NCBI GenBank assembly: GCA_045592785.1 | Contig: JAZNVL010000006.1 | Coordinates: 1 to 44,142 of the forward strand | Direction: 5' to 3' | DNA: 44,142 nucleotides | From: RGIG8244 sp045592785 | GTDB lineage: Bacteria > Verrucomicrobiota > Lentisphaeria > Victivallales > UBA1829 | Shown here: piece after piece, positions 14,404-22,814 of the stretch | Layout: every line of letters begins with the position of its first letter | How positions within the stretch are numbered: position 1 is the stretch's first letter | The notes under the pieces: generated by a model | What the model was told of the DNA's origin: nothing | What the model saw: the letters and a program-made list of their open reading frames with translations, nothing else | The model's database searches: none | Made by a program: the position numbers and the translations under genes

Positions 14404-15360
14404 ATGAATACAACTTCCCCGGCATGGCAGAATCATCGCATGATCGATCCCGTCGGCGGTGAAATAACGCCTTTCACTTTCAAAGGCCGCCGTTATCTGC
14501 TGAAAAACATCTGTTACCACCTGCTCGGCGGCGTGCAGCGTCTGGACCGTATTCATGAGGATTACTGTACGATCCTCGATGTGGAACGGAACGTCGTGAT
14601 CTCCCATCCGCTTCTCAATCACTACTTTGCGACGTTGACCGTATACAATGATACGGCATATATATTCGCATCCGATTACGGCTGGGAGGATCCCGGCGTG
14701 CAGATCGATCCCGCGACCTGGAATTACACAGCAGACTGGTTCCGCAGAAAGATCGATGTCATCTGTTCCAAAGACCTGATCTCCTGGACCCCGGCGCAGC
14801 CCGCCGTTTGGGCAGATCCAGGAGAACGGGTCTACAACAACGGTGTCACCCGCGCCGCCGATGGAAAATTCTACATGGTGTTTGAAAACAACGACAAACG
14901 CTATCCTGTGTTCACCTGCAAGTTCGCCGTATCGGAAGACCTGATTCACTGGACGAAATTGCCGGATGCCATTTACGGAACGGATAAGTACACCGGCGGA
15001 CCATCTTTGTATTTTGAAGAACCTTATTTTTATCTGACGTACGTGAATTACGTTCCCGATGCAGAGCGGAAACCTTACGGCTGTTACTATGACACGCGCA
15101 TTGCCCGGAGCCGGGATCTGATCCATTGGGAAGATGCCCCGGCGGACCGTCCCGTCCTTGTGCCCGATTTCACGCACGAAGTTGACCCGGTCGGACATCC
15201 CGGTGTGATGGAGATCAATGCTTCCGATGCGGAATTTGAACCGTTGCCGGGGAAGGTCGCCGTTTACTGGATCGGCGGAGATCAGCATGGTGTCCATGAC
15301 TGTCAGTATGCGGAGATCCCCGGAACAAGAAAAGAACTTTTTGAATCGTTCTTCAAATGA
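14404..15360 (+). CDS. Five-bladed beta-propeller glycosidase-like protein (GH43/GH117 fold)
   Basis: A 318-residue protein with no signal peptide. Repeated blade motifs SKDLISW (122-128), SEDLIHW (177-183) and SRDLIHW (236-242) are characteristic of the GH43/GH32/GH117-type propeller, where acidic residues in the central cavity cleave arabinosides, xylosides or similar bonds. Further blade strands are YFATLTVYNDTAYIF and GKFYMVFENND. The exact substrate cannot be read from sequence. AGGAG precedes the ATG. It lies in the operon behind promoter copy A, so it should be regulated together with the other carbohydrate genes. Confidence 0.75.
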   Translation: MNTTSPAWQNHRMIDPVGGEITPFTFKGRRYLLKNICYHLLGGVQRLDRIHEDYCTILDVERNVVISHPLLNHYFATLTVYNDTAYIFASDYGWEDPGVQIDPATWNYTADWFRRKIDVICSKDLISWTPAQPAVWADPGERVYNNGVTRAADGKFYMVFENNDKRYPVFTCKFAVSEDLIHWTKLPDAIYGTDKYTGGPSLYFEEPYFYLTYVNYVPDAERKPYGCYYDTRIARSRDLIHWEDAPADRPVLVPDFTHEVDPVGHPGVMEINASDAEFEPLPGKVAVYWIGGDQHGVHDCQYAEIPGTRKELFESFFK

Positions 15361-15420
15361 TTCCGCGTATCTTGTTTCTTTGACATAATATTTTTCAAAC
15401 AAGCACAGGAACAGGTCGTT

Positions 15421-15755
15421 ATGAAAAAATATGTGATCCTTGATACGGATTGGGGTGACGATGTCGATGACGTTGTTGCCGCCCGTCTGCTTTGCAATGC
15501 CCACAAACAGGGTGAAATTGAATTGATCGGCTGTGTGATCAATGCCGCAACGCCGGAATCGGTGCGGACACTGGATGGTTTCCTTCTGCACGCCGGAGTC
15601 GATGTCCCTGTCGGAGTGGACCGCGCGGCAACGGGAACGGGGAGTTCAATTTCAATTACAAGCCCCGTGCGGTCAGCGGTTCCCATCGTTATGTCATAAA
15701 GAAATATCCCGACCAGTGGTATGCCGATGCAGTCAATGCCCGGCTGCTGCTCTGA
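15421..15755 (+). pseudogene. Inosine-uridine type nucleoside hydrolase, internally deleted
   Basis: The first 70 codons read MKKYVILDTDWGDDVDDVVA and match nucleoside hydrolases, whose DTDxGxDxDD motif (residues 8-17) holds the catalytic calcium. After GVDVPVGVDRAATG the frame loses family character. From about 15640 a different frame reads GEFNFNYKPRAVSGSHRYV then IKKYPDQWYADAVNARLLL and stops at 15755, plausibly the original C-terminus. The family is about 300 residues long; here roughly 200 codons are missing. It lies directly opposite the truncated GH2 gene, so one deletion may have damaged both. Confidence 0.6.
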
Positions 15756-15784
15756 ATGGAACAAGCCGGCGGCGTTGACTTTTT

Positions 15785-16573
15785 TCAGTTGATCATTTCT
15801 GCGCGGAAACGGTATTCTCCGCCGGTGATCCGCACCAGCCAACTTGCGATACCCGCTTCGGTCTGCTCCATTCCCCCGATGATTTCTGCGGTCCCATCTG
15901 CTGTAAGCCGGACCTTTCTGGAAACTTCCGGTATATTGCCTGCCGGGTCCCATATTTCCAGACGGACCTGCACCTGATTCGGCTGTTCATGATCGGAACA
16001 CAATCCGAACCGTTGGGACGCGGCGATCTCGTGGACCACATGGCAGGAAGCCGTGAGTGTCGCCATGGTCCCCACCAGCTTTTCCGTGCGGAGGAAAACA
16101 CCGCCGCCAGCCGGGATGGAAACGGCAAGCGGGTCGGTGATATGGACCGGATCCCATAGACGGATGGCAGCACTCCGGTAGAGTCCGCTATGGTAACAGA
16201 AATCCAGGTCCATGACCCCTTTTCCGGGGGGCATATCGCGGGATGGAGCATGATCCAGCGTGATATGCAATTCATTGAGTTCTCCGTATTTCAGATCATC
16301 GGAAAGCGGGATGAAAAATTTCTGATATCCGCCGAAATGCGTAAAGTGATAAACGCCGTTTACGCGGATTTCCGCCTTCTGCATGGCTGCCCCGATTTCG
16401 AAAGAGACGATCTTCTCCTTCCAATCTTCCGGGGCGGTGAAAAAATAGCGGTAAAAGGCAGTACCTGTCTGCGGATGACTGATATTTTCCGGTTCTGTGA
16501 ATACGGTATGGGGCAGATGGACTTCACTCCAATCCGTGTTATTGCGGGAAAAATACCAGGTATCCGTTTTCAT
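15785..16573 (-). CDS. GH2-type glycosidase fragment (sugar-binding and Ig-like domains only)
   Basis: 262 residues from the ATG at 16573, chosen because it clears the end of the upstream gene and begins KTDTWYFSRNNTDW, a normal GH2 opening. Residues about 5-150 form the jelly-roll sugar-binding domain (WSEVHLPHTVF, GTAFYRYFF, AEIRVNGVYHFTHFGGYQKF, DFCYHSGLYRSAAIRLWDPV). An Ig-like domain follows and the frame ends in GGEYRFRAEMIN. The catalytic TIM barrel of a beta-galactosidase or beta-glucuronidase (normally 300 or more further residues) is absent. Likely non-catalytic or a pseudogene. Last gene of the long minus-strand operon. Confidence 0.65.
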   Translation of the reverse strand: MKTDTWYFSRNNTDWSEVHLPHTVFTEPENISHPQTGTAFYRYFFTAPEDWKEKIVSFEIGAAMQKAEIRVNGVYHFTHFGGYQKFFIPLSDDLKYGELNELHITLDHAPSRDMPPGKGVMDLDFCYHSGLYRSAAIRLWDPVHITDPLAVSIPAGGGVFLRTEKLVGTMATLTASCHVVHEIAASQRFGLCSDHEQPNQVQVRLEIWDPAGNIPEVSRKVRLTADGTAEIIGGMEQTEAGIASWLVRITGGEYRFRAEMIN

Positions 16574-16592
16574 TATGTCAATACTTGCCTTT

Positions 16593-17549
16593 TCAGTAAA
16601 CCAAAAAGAGCCAATTTTTATTGGCCGAACTGCTGTTGACCCGACACCACACGCAGTTATATGAATATTCGTTTGCACTCCACGATACCATTTCGTGGAT
16701 GATCTTTTTCACCGGAATGGATTCCAGGTGACCATCCATGAACAGCATGTTTTCCTTCAGATTATGCCTGCCGCCCTGGAAGTCTTTCTGAGATCTCGCA
16801 TCCGTACTGGAACAGAGTTGCGCGTAATATTTGCCCGTACCGGGAATGAAACTGGAGGCCTTGTCTTTCGCGATATGTTCGAGATTGAAAGTACCACCGG
16901 AGCAATCGAACAGACACGGGATCTTGGTCGGGGCTTTCTTGAACGCGTCAAGCTTGTACGATTTGAGACGCTGCCCGACAACATTATTGGCAGACCCGAC
17001 CAGAAGACTTTTCATCGCACCTGTGAAAATGTAATAAATTCCGTAATTGCCTGTGCCAATGTAACGGGAACTGCCTTTGGTTTTCGGGAAGTGGGAATCC
17101 GGACAAAAGAACGCATCCGGCTGGTTTCTCGCCATTTTTGATTCATAAGTGCCCTTCGTTTGATTTTGATAGCCGAAGCACTTGGCAAGAATGTCATTTT
17201 CCCAGCCCGTACTACCGTCTGCAGAGTTGCCCACGACCGGATAAACGTAATTGTTAAAATCTGACCTGTAAACGCTGAGCATGGCGCCGCACTGTTTCAA
17301 ATTCGACTGGCAGGCGGCACTCTTTGCCACTCCCTTCGCCTGGCTCAACGCAGGAAGAAGCATTGAGGCAAGAACGGAAATAATGGAGATCACAACGAGA
17401 AGCTCAATTAAGGTGAAGCTGTACAGCTTCACCTGCCCATGGGCAGGTGAACAAAAGATTCTCCCGGTTTTGTTTTTTTTCAGTGCCGCTCGCATTTGAT
17501 CAGAGGAGATGTGAGTGGAAAGCTGCAAACTGCCATTTTGCATCTTCAT
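16593..17549 (-). CDS. Pseudopilin-like protein with prepilin signal and H-x9-DG motif
   Basis: A 318-residue member of the large Lentisphaerota/Planctomycetota family of type II pseudopilin-like proteins. The prepilin signal FTLIELLVV starts at residue 45 (E49 is the +5 glutamate) and is followed by the hydrophobic helix. The C-terminal H-x9-DG motif is present (H262, D272, G273). The leader before cleavage is long (44 residues) and includes SPAHGQV, encoded by a 24-bp palindrome. The residue before Phe is Ser, not Gly. AAAGGG lies seven bases before the ATG. It sits inside a glycosidase operon; a surface or periplasmic role in polysaccharide handling is a guess. Confidence 0.88.
   Translation of the reverse strand: MKMQNGSLQLSTHISSDQMRAALKKNKTGRIFCSPAHGQVKLYSFTLIELLVVISIISVLASMLLPALSQAKGVAKSAACQSNLKQCGAMLSVYRSDFNNYVYPVVGNSADGSTGWENDILAKCFGYQNQTKGTYESKMARNQPDAFFCPDSHFPKTKGSSRYIGTGNYGIYYIFTGAMKSLLVGSANNVVGQRLKSYKLDAFKKAPTKIPCLFDCSGGTFNLEHIAKDKASSFIPGTGKYYAQLCSSTDARSQKDFQGGRHNLKENMLFMDGHLESIPVKKIIHEMVSWSANEYSYNCVWCRVNSSSANKNWLFLVY
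17412..17451. repeat. Overlapping palindromes in pseudopilin leader, copy 1
   Basis: 17428-17451 is a perfect 24-bp palindrome (half-site TTCACCTGCCCA). 17412-17433 is a perfect 22-bp palindrome (half-site GGTGAAGCTGT). They share the six bases 17428-17433, so in RNA only one hairpin can form at a time. A second copy is at 38416-38455. Confidence 0.9.
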
Positions 17550-17709
17550 GATATTGCCCTTTCTGCTGTTATATTTTTTTATATTACTACATATTTCTGA
17601 TTTTGAATCAGAACGTTACGGTCGTACTGTATTTCCTTTCTGTAAGTTTGTTTCCGGATCCGGATATCCCTCCCGGTTTTTCCGGATCCGGCGCACCCCA
17701 TCCGATCTT

Positions 17710-20115
17710 TTATTCCTTGAACATGCGGTCTTTGACCCATTGGCCGCGGAATTCGGCAATATCGAACTCGATATTATACCATTTTTCCACCACTTCGGAA
17801 AAGACCTTTTCCACATCGTCATCACTCATATCGGTTTTGACCAGAGAGATATAGGCATCCAGTTTTTCTTCATACGGTTTGACGACGGCTTTGTAGAATT
17901 CGGGATCGCCGAGTTCGGGGTCCTGCCAGTGATAAAGAACACCGGGCTGACTCACTCCATCTTTGACACGCATCGTTTGCTTCTCTGCCTGATAGAAGTT
18001 AAGTGCCTGACTGATGATCTTGCGTTTGATCTTGCGCAACTGAGCATCCGTGAGATGGAACCGGAGTCTGCCCCAGGAATCGCGTGCATGGAGGTCCTTG
18101 AGTCCGTTCCAGCTTCCGCGGGCTCCGCGCCAGTGATTACATTCAAATTCCCATTCGTCGCCGTATTCCGGGAGTTTATTGTAGAAGGATTTCCAGTTGA
18201 AGGAGATCATCTTGGTATAGGATCTCTTGCCGGTGACCGCAATATCATTCAGAATGTCTTCCGAATTTTCCCGGATCCGGTGATGACGGGCGTTGTCGTA
18301 AGTCGTCGACCAGATTTGCGTTTCCCGGTCGTTGGCTGCGGGGATCAGACAGGTATACGGCTGATTGAAGCCGGGCGCGAAATATATTTCAAAGGAGCCG
18401 ACACCGACGCGTTTGCTGACGACAGCCTCGGGATCGTCGCACGGGACCTCGATGACCAGATGAAACGCATTTTCATCGCAAAGCAAGGCGATTTTTGTGA
18501 AATCCTGTTCCTTGTCGTTACTTGTCAAAATGCGGTTGCCCGTGGAGACGTCGGTGTAAAGCATATCGCGTGCGCCGCCGAACTTGCGGTCCATAGCCTG
18601 GAATTCCGGCTTGCTCCAGCGGGAAAGATTCTGGAAGTCGGAAATGTTGCGGACCGGCTTATCAAAGAATTTGACGTCGTAGTATCTCCGCGGTTCCGGA
18701 ACCAACAGTTTTTCATAGAGAGAATGAAGGTATTTTGCCTGTTCATCCAGTTCCGCCGTGATGGCATATCCCGCCGTGGTACACAGCATATCACTGTACT
18801 GCTTGAGTGTCATTTCCTTGCCGACGGGGAAATCCTTCAGGATCTTATCCATGGCAGCGGGGAAATCGGGTTCGGTAAAAGCAGCCATGATGTTGAGCCG
18901 CATACGTTCCTGGAATTTGAATTCCGGATTGTCTTTGTGTATTTCAAGGAATGTTTTCGCTTCCTTGTATCTCCGGAGCGCGTTCAGCGCATGGGCACGG
19001 AGAAAGACACACTGGTACGTTTCGGAAATGAGAAATTCCTTCACAAGATCCAGCATGAAGAGAGTCCGTTCAAAATTGAAATAGGACGCACTCCGGGATG
19101 CAGCAGCAACAAACTCTTTGATCAGCATATTCCGGCGTCTTTCGTCTCCCCGGGTATTGAGGAATACGTCGCGATACGTTCTGAGCAGATGAAAGTTCTC
19201 TTTGCTGCCATCCGCCAGAAGTGCGCTGTAAGCGATCCTGCGTTCGTTGATGTGCAGTTTCTCATCGGCGACATACTTCTGGAACAGCGGGATACGTTTC
19301 GCACGGGGAAGGTATTTCGCGCCGGCGGCGGGGGATCCGCTTTGGACCAGCACAGCACAGGCTTTTTCACGTTCCCAGTACATATTGTAGAGTTTCACCT
19401 TCTGCTGCGTGACGTATCCGGTGGAGTCCGGATATTTCTTTTGGAGTTTATCGAGTTCCGCGAGAGCTTCATTCAGTCTGAAATCGCAGGCAAGATGGTT
19501 TGCCAGTTGGGCGACTGCGTGGTAATGGTTTGCTTCGGGCATATTTTCCTGGGTCAGAGAACGGAGCAATGCTTCCGCTTCGGCAAATTTTTCACTGTTA
19601 CGCAGGAAATCCGCCACGGATTCTGCTGCCAGAATACGGAAATGCGGATTCATTTCCGGTTCTTTCGCCACGATGAGCTGAAGTTTGCGGATTCGCGCCC
19701 ATCCTCTATTGGCAGGCGGATCGCATCGATTCAGGAATTGGGTGAAAACATGAAGATTTTTCTTGTCTGCACCATCGGAAAAGAAGAACTTTTCCGTTTC
19801 ATCGCCGATTTCACCCAGTTTGGACGGGTTCTTTTTGTTTGCTTCGAATATTGCCCATGCACGGGCAATAAAGGCATTTGTGCGATCCTTCGGAGAAAAC
19901 CGTTTGTCCGTGTAGATTTTTTTCCGCAGGGCATTGGCTTCATCTATTTTCTTTTCTTTGATGAGTTTGCCGATTTCGGCATTCCGCTGTTTGACTTCCG
20001 CTTCCGGAGTGATCTTCTGCGGAGCGGCAGCAGGTTTCTTCGCTTCCGCAGCGAGACCACCCGCAGTGAACGCGGCGGCGAGGATCATCACACTGATAAA
20101 TTTTTTTCCATTCAT
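17710..20115 (-). CDS. Exported repeat protein with CBM9-like C-terminal region, unknown function
   Basis: 801 residues from the ATG at 20115; GGAGGA lies nine bases upstream, better than the TTG two codons earlier. A signal peptide (KKFISVMILAAAFTAGGLAA) is followed by about 450 residues of helical TPR-like repeats (AEALLRSL, ALAELDKLQKKYPDS, RAHALNALRRYKEAKTFLE). Residues about 510-690 look like a CBM9-type beta-sandwich: FHLVIEVPCDDPE, FEIYFAPG, YGDEWEFECNHWRGA and WGRLRFHL. Probably periplasmic or surface-bound and polysaccharide-contacting. It lies 20 bases after the DUF4091-like glycosidase gene in the same operon. The interval 17550-17709 holds CCGGATCCGG repeats that may form a hairpin. 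Confidence 0.7.
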   Translation of the reverse strand: MNGKKFISVMILAAAFTAGGLAAEAKKPAAAPQKITPEAEVKQRNAEIGKLIKEKKIDEANALRKKIYTDKRFSPKDRTNAFIARAWAIFEANKKNPSKLGEIGDETEKFFFSDGADKKNLHVFTQFLNRCDPPANRGWARIRKLQLIVAKEPEMNPHFRILAAESVADFLRNSEKFAEAEALLRSLTQENMPEANHYHAVAQLANHLACDFRLNEALAELDKLQKKYPDSTGYVTQQKVKLYNMYWEREKACAVLVQSGSPAAGAKYLPRAKRIPLFQKYVADEKLHINERRIAYSALLADGSKENFHLLRTYRDVFLNTRGDERRRNMLIKEFVAAASRSASYFNFERTLFMLDLVKEFLISETYQCVFLRAHALNALRRYKEAKTFLEIHKDNPEFKFQERMRLNIMAAFTEPDFPAAMDKILKDFPVGKEMTLKQYSDMLCTTAGYAITAELDEQAKYLHSLYEKLLVPEPRRYYDVKFFDKPVRNISDFQNLSRWSKPEFQAMDRKFGGARDMLYTDVSTGNRILTSNDKEQDFTKIALLCDENAFHLVIEVPCDDPEAVVSKRVGVGSFEIYFAPGFNQPYTCLIPAANDRETQIWSTTYDNARHHRIRENSEDILNDIAVTGKRSYTKMISFNWKSFYNKLPEYGDEWEFECNHWRGARGSWNGLKDLHARDSWGRLRFHLTDAQLRKIKRKIISQALNFYQAEKQTMRVKDGVSQPGVLYHWQDPELGDPEFYKAVVKPYEEKLDAYISLVKTDMSDDDVEKVFSEVVEKWYNIEFDIAEFRGQWVKDRMFKE

Positions 20116-20135
20116 TTTCAATCTTCTTCCTCCGC

Positions 20136-22067
20136 TTATTTCGTAAGCAGTTTTTTGAGTTTAAGTATGTGGAGAATCATTTCCTGCCGGATGGTGTCAA
20201 GATTCCCCTTGTCCGGTTCCATAAGTGCCAGGAATTGATTCGCCTGACCACCTGCATAGCGGATTTTGATGTCTTTGCTTTGCAGCGCTTCTGCAGCGAG
20301 TGTCTTCATGAGCGTGGCATAACGGATGTCATCCACACCTTCGCGGAAACCTTCCCATTGCAGCGTATCGATCACGCCGTCATACGTTCCGTAAGCGAAA
20401 ACCATGGGACGGTAGAGCCATCTGCAGGTATCGTTATACGTTCCGAGATGATGCGCGTAGTTACAGAACGCACTGTATCCGGCAAGATAGGGCGCAAGAC
20501 CGTTCTGACGGCGGTTGAACGCCGGGTTTTCCGCACCGATGTGCTGGCACGCATACCATGTCAGATAGGCATCGCGTATTTCATTCCAGCGGCGGGGAGT
20601 TTTCCGTTTCTCCGGAGCTTTGGCATCGTTGAACCAGCCGTAGGTATAACCGCCCTTGAACAGCACATTATCACCACCGGCGATGAAAAATTCAAAGCCC
20701 GGATATTTCTGATAGGCATAGAACGTCGGACGCCATGAGATCACAGCTCCGGCAGGCGGTTCGTCGCCGAGCGCGAAGTACACATTCGTATGACCGAAGT
20801 TTTTCTTGTACCATTGATACTTGAATTTTGCATCGAAAGCATTGCAGGAATAGGTCGGGGCATCGCCGAAGATCGGATCCAGGCGCATCCCGACTTTCTT
20901 CATGATCGCAAGCGCGGTATCAAAATCTTCATGTCTTCCAGTCGGCAAACCGGGGAGGAAATGGACCGTCTGGTTATGTTCCACCTGATTACGCAGCACT
21001 GCCTCAAGCTGTTTTTCCGCAAGAGCGTGGTCACCGCCGTTTATTTCGAGGAAATGGTACTCCTTAAGATAGTTGTAAGCCGTGACCAGGAACGGTTTTT
21101 TCAGATTGTAATAGGTCATGGGTTCCGGCAGATCGAACGGCAGAACGCGGATCGCCACGGGGATCACACCGACCGCTTTCCCCGCGGCATTGGTCAGACG
21201 GATCGAACCGTGATAAATACCGGGAGCCTGTCCCTTCGGTGTGTGTGCCGTCAGGAAGAACTGCTTGAAGGAGCCATTCTGAAGGGTAACGGGCTGGAAC
21301 GTTGCCGCATCGCGGAAGTTTTCCCTCATGCTGGCGAACGTACTTTCATCCTTCGTTTTTATATTGGTCCAGCGCTTATCGATCACATTCGGAGGGGTGA
21401 TCCAATGATAGTGAACGTTTCCGTTTTTTTCGGTCAGACGCGCATAGTTCTGTCCCGCTTTTGCATCGACCTTGATCAGATCTTCATCATTCAGAAGAAG
21501 TTCCGGCGTGAGCTTCTGACCGACGTCCATGAAGTAGCTGTACCAGCCGTTCAGGTTCTGATGCCAGACCTTGACGACTTTAAGGTCAAGTTCTTTCTGG
21601 GGAAAGACTCTGCCGTCTTTTGTCCGGAATTGCGACAAGGTGAACTTGACCTTGCCCAGGTCTTTCAGCGGATAGATGACAAAGGATCCGGGTTCGTATT
21701 CATCGCGGGCAGTCAGGATGCGGATCGGCGCCATTGCCTGTGCATCCAGCGGATATGCATCCGGCAGATACTGATTCTCGCTCATCGGGGATACGCTGTA
21801 AAACACGAACGGCGCAGCTGCCTTTCCGTTCACGTCTTTCGCCACTCGTGCCGCATTGGAAGCGGCTTTGAGATCTCCGGTTTCAAGCACTTTTTTGAGA
21901 TGTTCCTTCCAGACGGGGTCTGCCGTCCGGCTGATTTCCGCAATGGATGCCTTATCCGCCTCCATGACTTTGACCGGGCGTTTTTCGATTTGCCCGAAGA
22001 CCGCGGTCTGACCTGCCATCAGACTGATTGCCAGAAGCAGGAAAAAACTGCATTTTTTGTGATTCAT
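20136..22067 (-). CDS. Exported DUF4091-type glycoside-hydrolase-like protein
   Basis: 643 residues with a signal peptide (FFLLLAISLMAGQTAVFGQ). The centre is a beta-sandwich (PGIYHGSIRLTNAAGKAVGV, IPVAIRVLPFDLPE) followed by a TIM-barrel-like part with YFALGDEPPAG. The C-terminal block DTLQWEGFREGVDDIRYATL is the signature of DUF4091, found in glycosidases and glycosidase-like proteins of Bacteroidota, Planctomycetota and Lentisphaerota. Substrate unknown. AAGGAG precedes the ATG. Third gene of the operon from promoter copy B. Confidence 0.78.
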   Translation of the reverse strand: MNHKKCSFFLLLAISLMAGQTAVFGQIEKRPVKVMEADKASIAEISRTADPVWKEHLKKVLETGDLKAASNAARVAKDVNGKAAAPFVFYSVSPMSENQYLPDAYPLDAQAMAPIRILTARDEYEPGSFVIYPLKDLGKVKFTLSQFRTKDGRVFPQKELDLKVVKVWHQNLNGWYSYFMDVGQKLTPELLLNDEDLIKVDAKAGQNYARLTEKNGNVHYHWITPPNVIDKRWTNIKTKDESTFASMRENFRDAATFQPVTLQNGSFKQFFLTAHTPKGQAPGIYHGSIRLTNAAGKAVGVIPVAIRVLPFDLPEPMTYYNLKKPFLVTAYNYLKEYHFLEINGGDHALAEKQLEAVLRNQVEHNQTVHFLPGLPTGRHEDFDTALAIMKKVGMRLDPIFGDAPTYSCNAFDAKFKYQWYKKNFGHTNVYFALGDEPPAGAVISWRPTFYAYQKYPGFEFFIAGGDNVLFKGGYTYGWFNDAKAPEKRKTPRRWNEIRDAYLTWYACQHIGAENPAFNRRQNGLAPYLAGYSAFCNYAHHLGTYNDTCRWLYRPMVFAYGTYDGVIDTLQWEGFREGVDDIRYATLMKTLAAEALQSKDIKIRYAGGQANQFLALMEPDKGNLDTIRQEMILHILKLKKLLTK

Positions 22068-22133
22068 AGAATCTCCTTTCTGTTTTACCGCCGTCCGACC
22101 GTTTCCGCCGGGCTGCGGCTGTATAAATTATGA

Positions 22134-22814
22134 TTATTTTTTATCTTCTTCCGGTAACAGATACGATTTGACCCATTCGACTTCCGCCTTTCCTCCGAAA
22201 TAGATACCGGGCTGGATACAGCTGCCAGGCAGGATCGGTGATTTCAGAAGTTCCCGCTTTGTCCCGTCCGGACGGACGGCATAGGCTGCGAAAGACTCAT
22301 CACGCACCCACATTTCCAGTTCGATCCATTCATTCACCTTCAGGCGCGGGTTGATATCACGGTTCCGGACATGGGGGACCGGATTCTGTTTCGTCCCGTT
22401 GAGTTTCCTTTCGGATCCGCGGATATCGAGCAGCAGAAACGCTTTCTGCGGAAACAGGCGGAAACGGTAGTGGAAATAATGGTACAATGACCCCCCGCCG
22501 CCGTGGAACGTAAAGTTCAGGAATTTATTTTCTTCCAGGAACCGGAACCGGATGCGCATGATAAAATTTTTCTGCCGGACATCATTGAATCGCCAGCCGA
22601 CCAGAACTTCCGCAGTATTTCCGACACAGAGAATGTGTTTGCCGTCGCGTTCTTCGATACGCCGGGTAAATTCATAAGGTGCTTGCCCGTAACGGTATTC
22701 GCCGGGCTCGAAACGGCGGAAATCTTCCAGCGCACACATGCGCAACGGTTCCTCCTGCGCGTAAACGGCACAGATACTGAAAACACTCAAGAATACGAAT
22801 AAAATGTTTTTCAT
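22134..22814 (-). CDS. Exported concanavalin-A-like (LamG/DUF1080-type) protein
   Basis: 226 residues with signal peptide (NILFVFLSVFSICAVYAQ). The remainder is all-beta: FIMRIRFRFLEENKFLNFTF, then YFHYRFRLFPQKAFLLL, then VNEWIELEMWVRDESFAAYA, and a closing GIYFGGKAEVEWVKSYLLPE. The NEWxxLEMWV strand and the final W-V/F strand fit concanavalin-like lectin/glucanase domains such as LamG or DUF1080. Catalytic residues are not evident, so a carbohydrate-binding role is as likely. Its ATG overlaps the stop of the 1181-residue gene (ATGA). Confidence 0.65.
   Translation of the reverse strand: MKNILFVFLSVFSICAVYAQEEPLRMCALEDFRRFEPGEYRYGQAPYEFTRRIEERDGKHILCVGNTAEVLVGWRFNDVRQKNFIMRIRFRFLEENKFLNFTFHGGGGSLYHYFHYRFRLFPQKAFLLLDIRGSERKLNGTKQNPVPHVRNRDINPRLKVNEWIELEMWVRDESFAAYAVRPDGTKRELLKSPILPGSCIQPGIYFGGKAEVEWVKSYLLPEEDKK

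Noticed and set aside
17515..20238. A 907-codon open frame on the plus strand
   Set aside because: It lies antisense to the 801-residue exported protein, whose signal peptide, ribosome site and domains are convincing. The frame is open because of codon bias on the opposite strand and has no family features.
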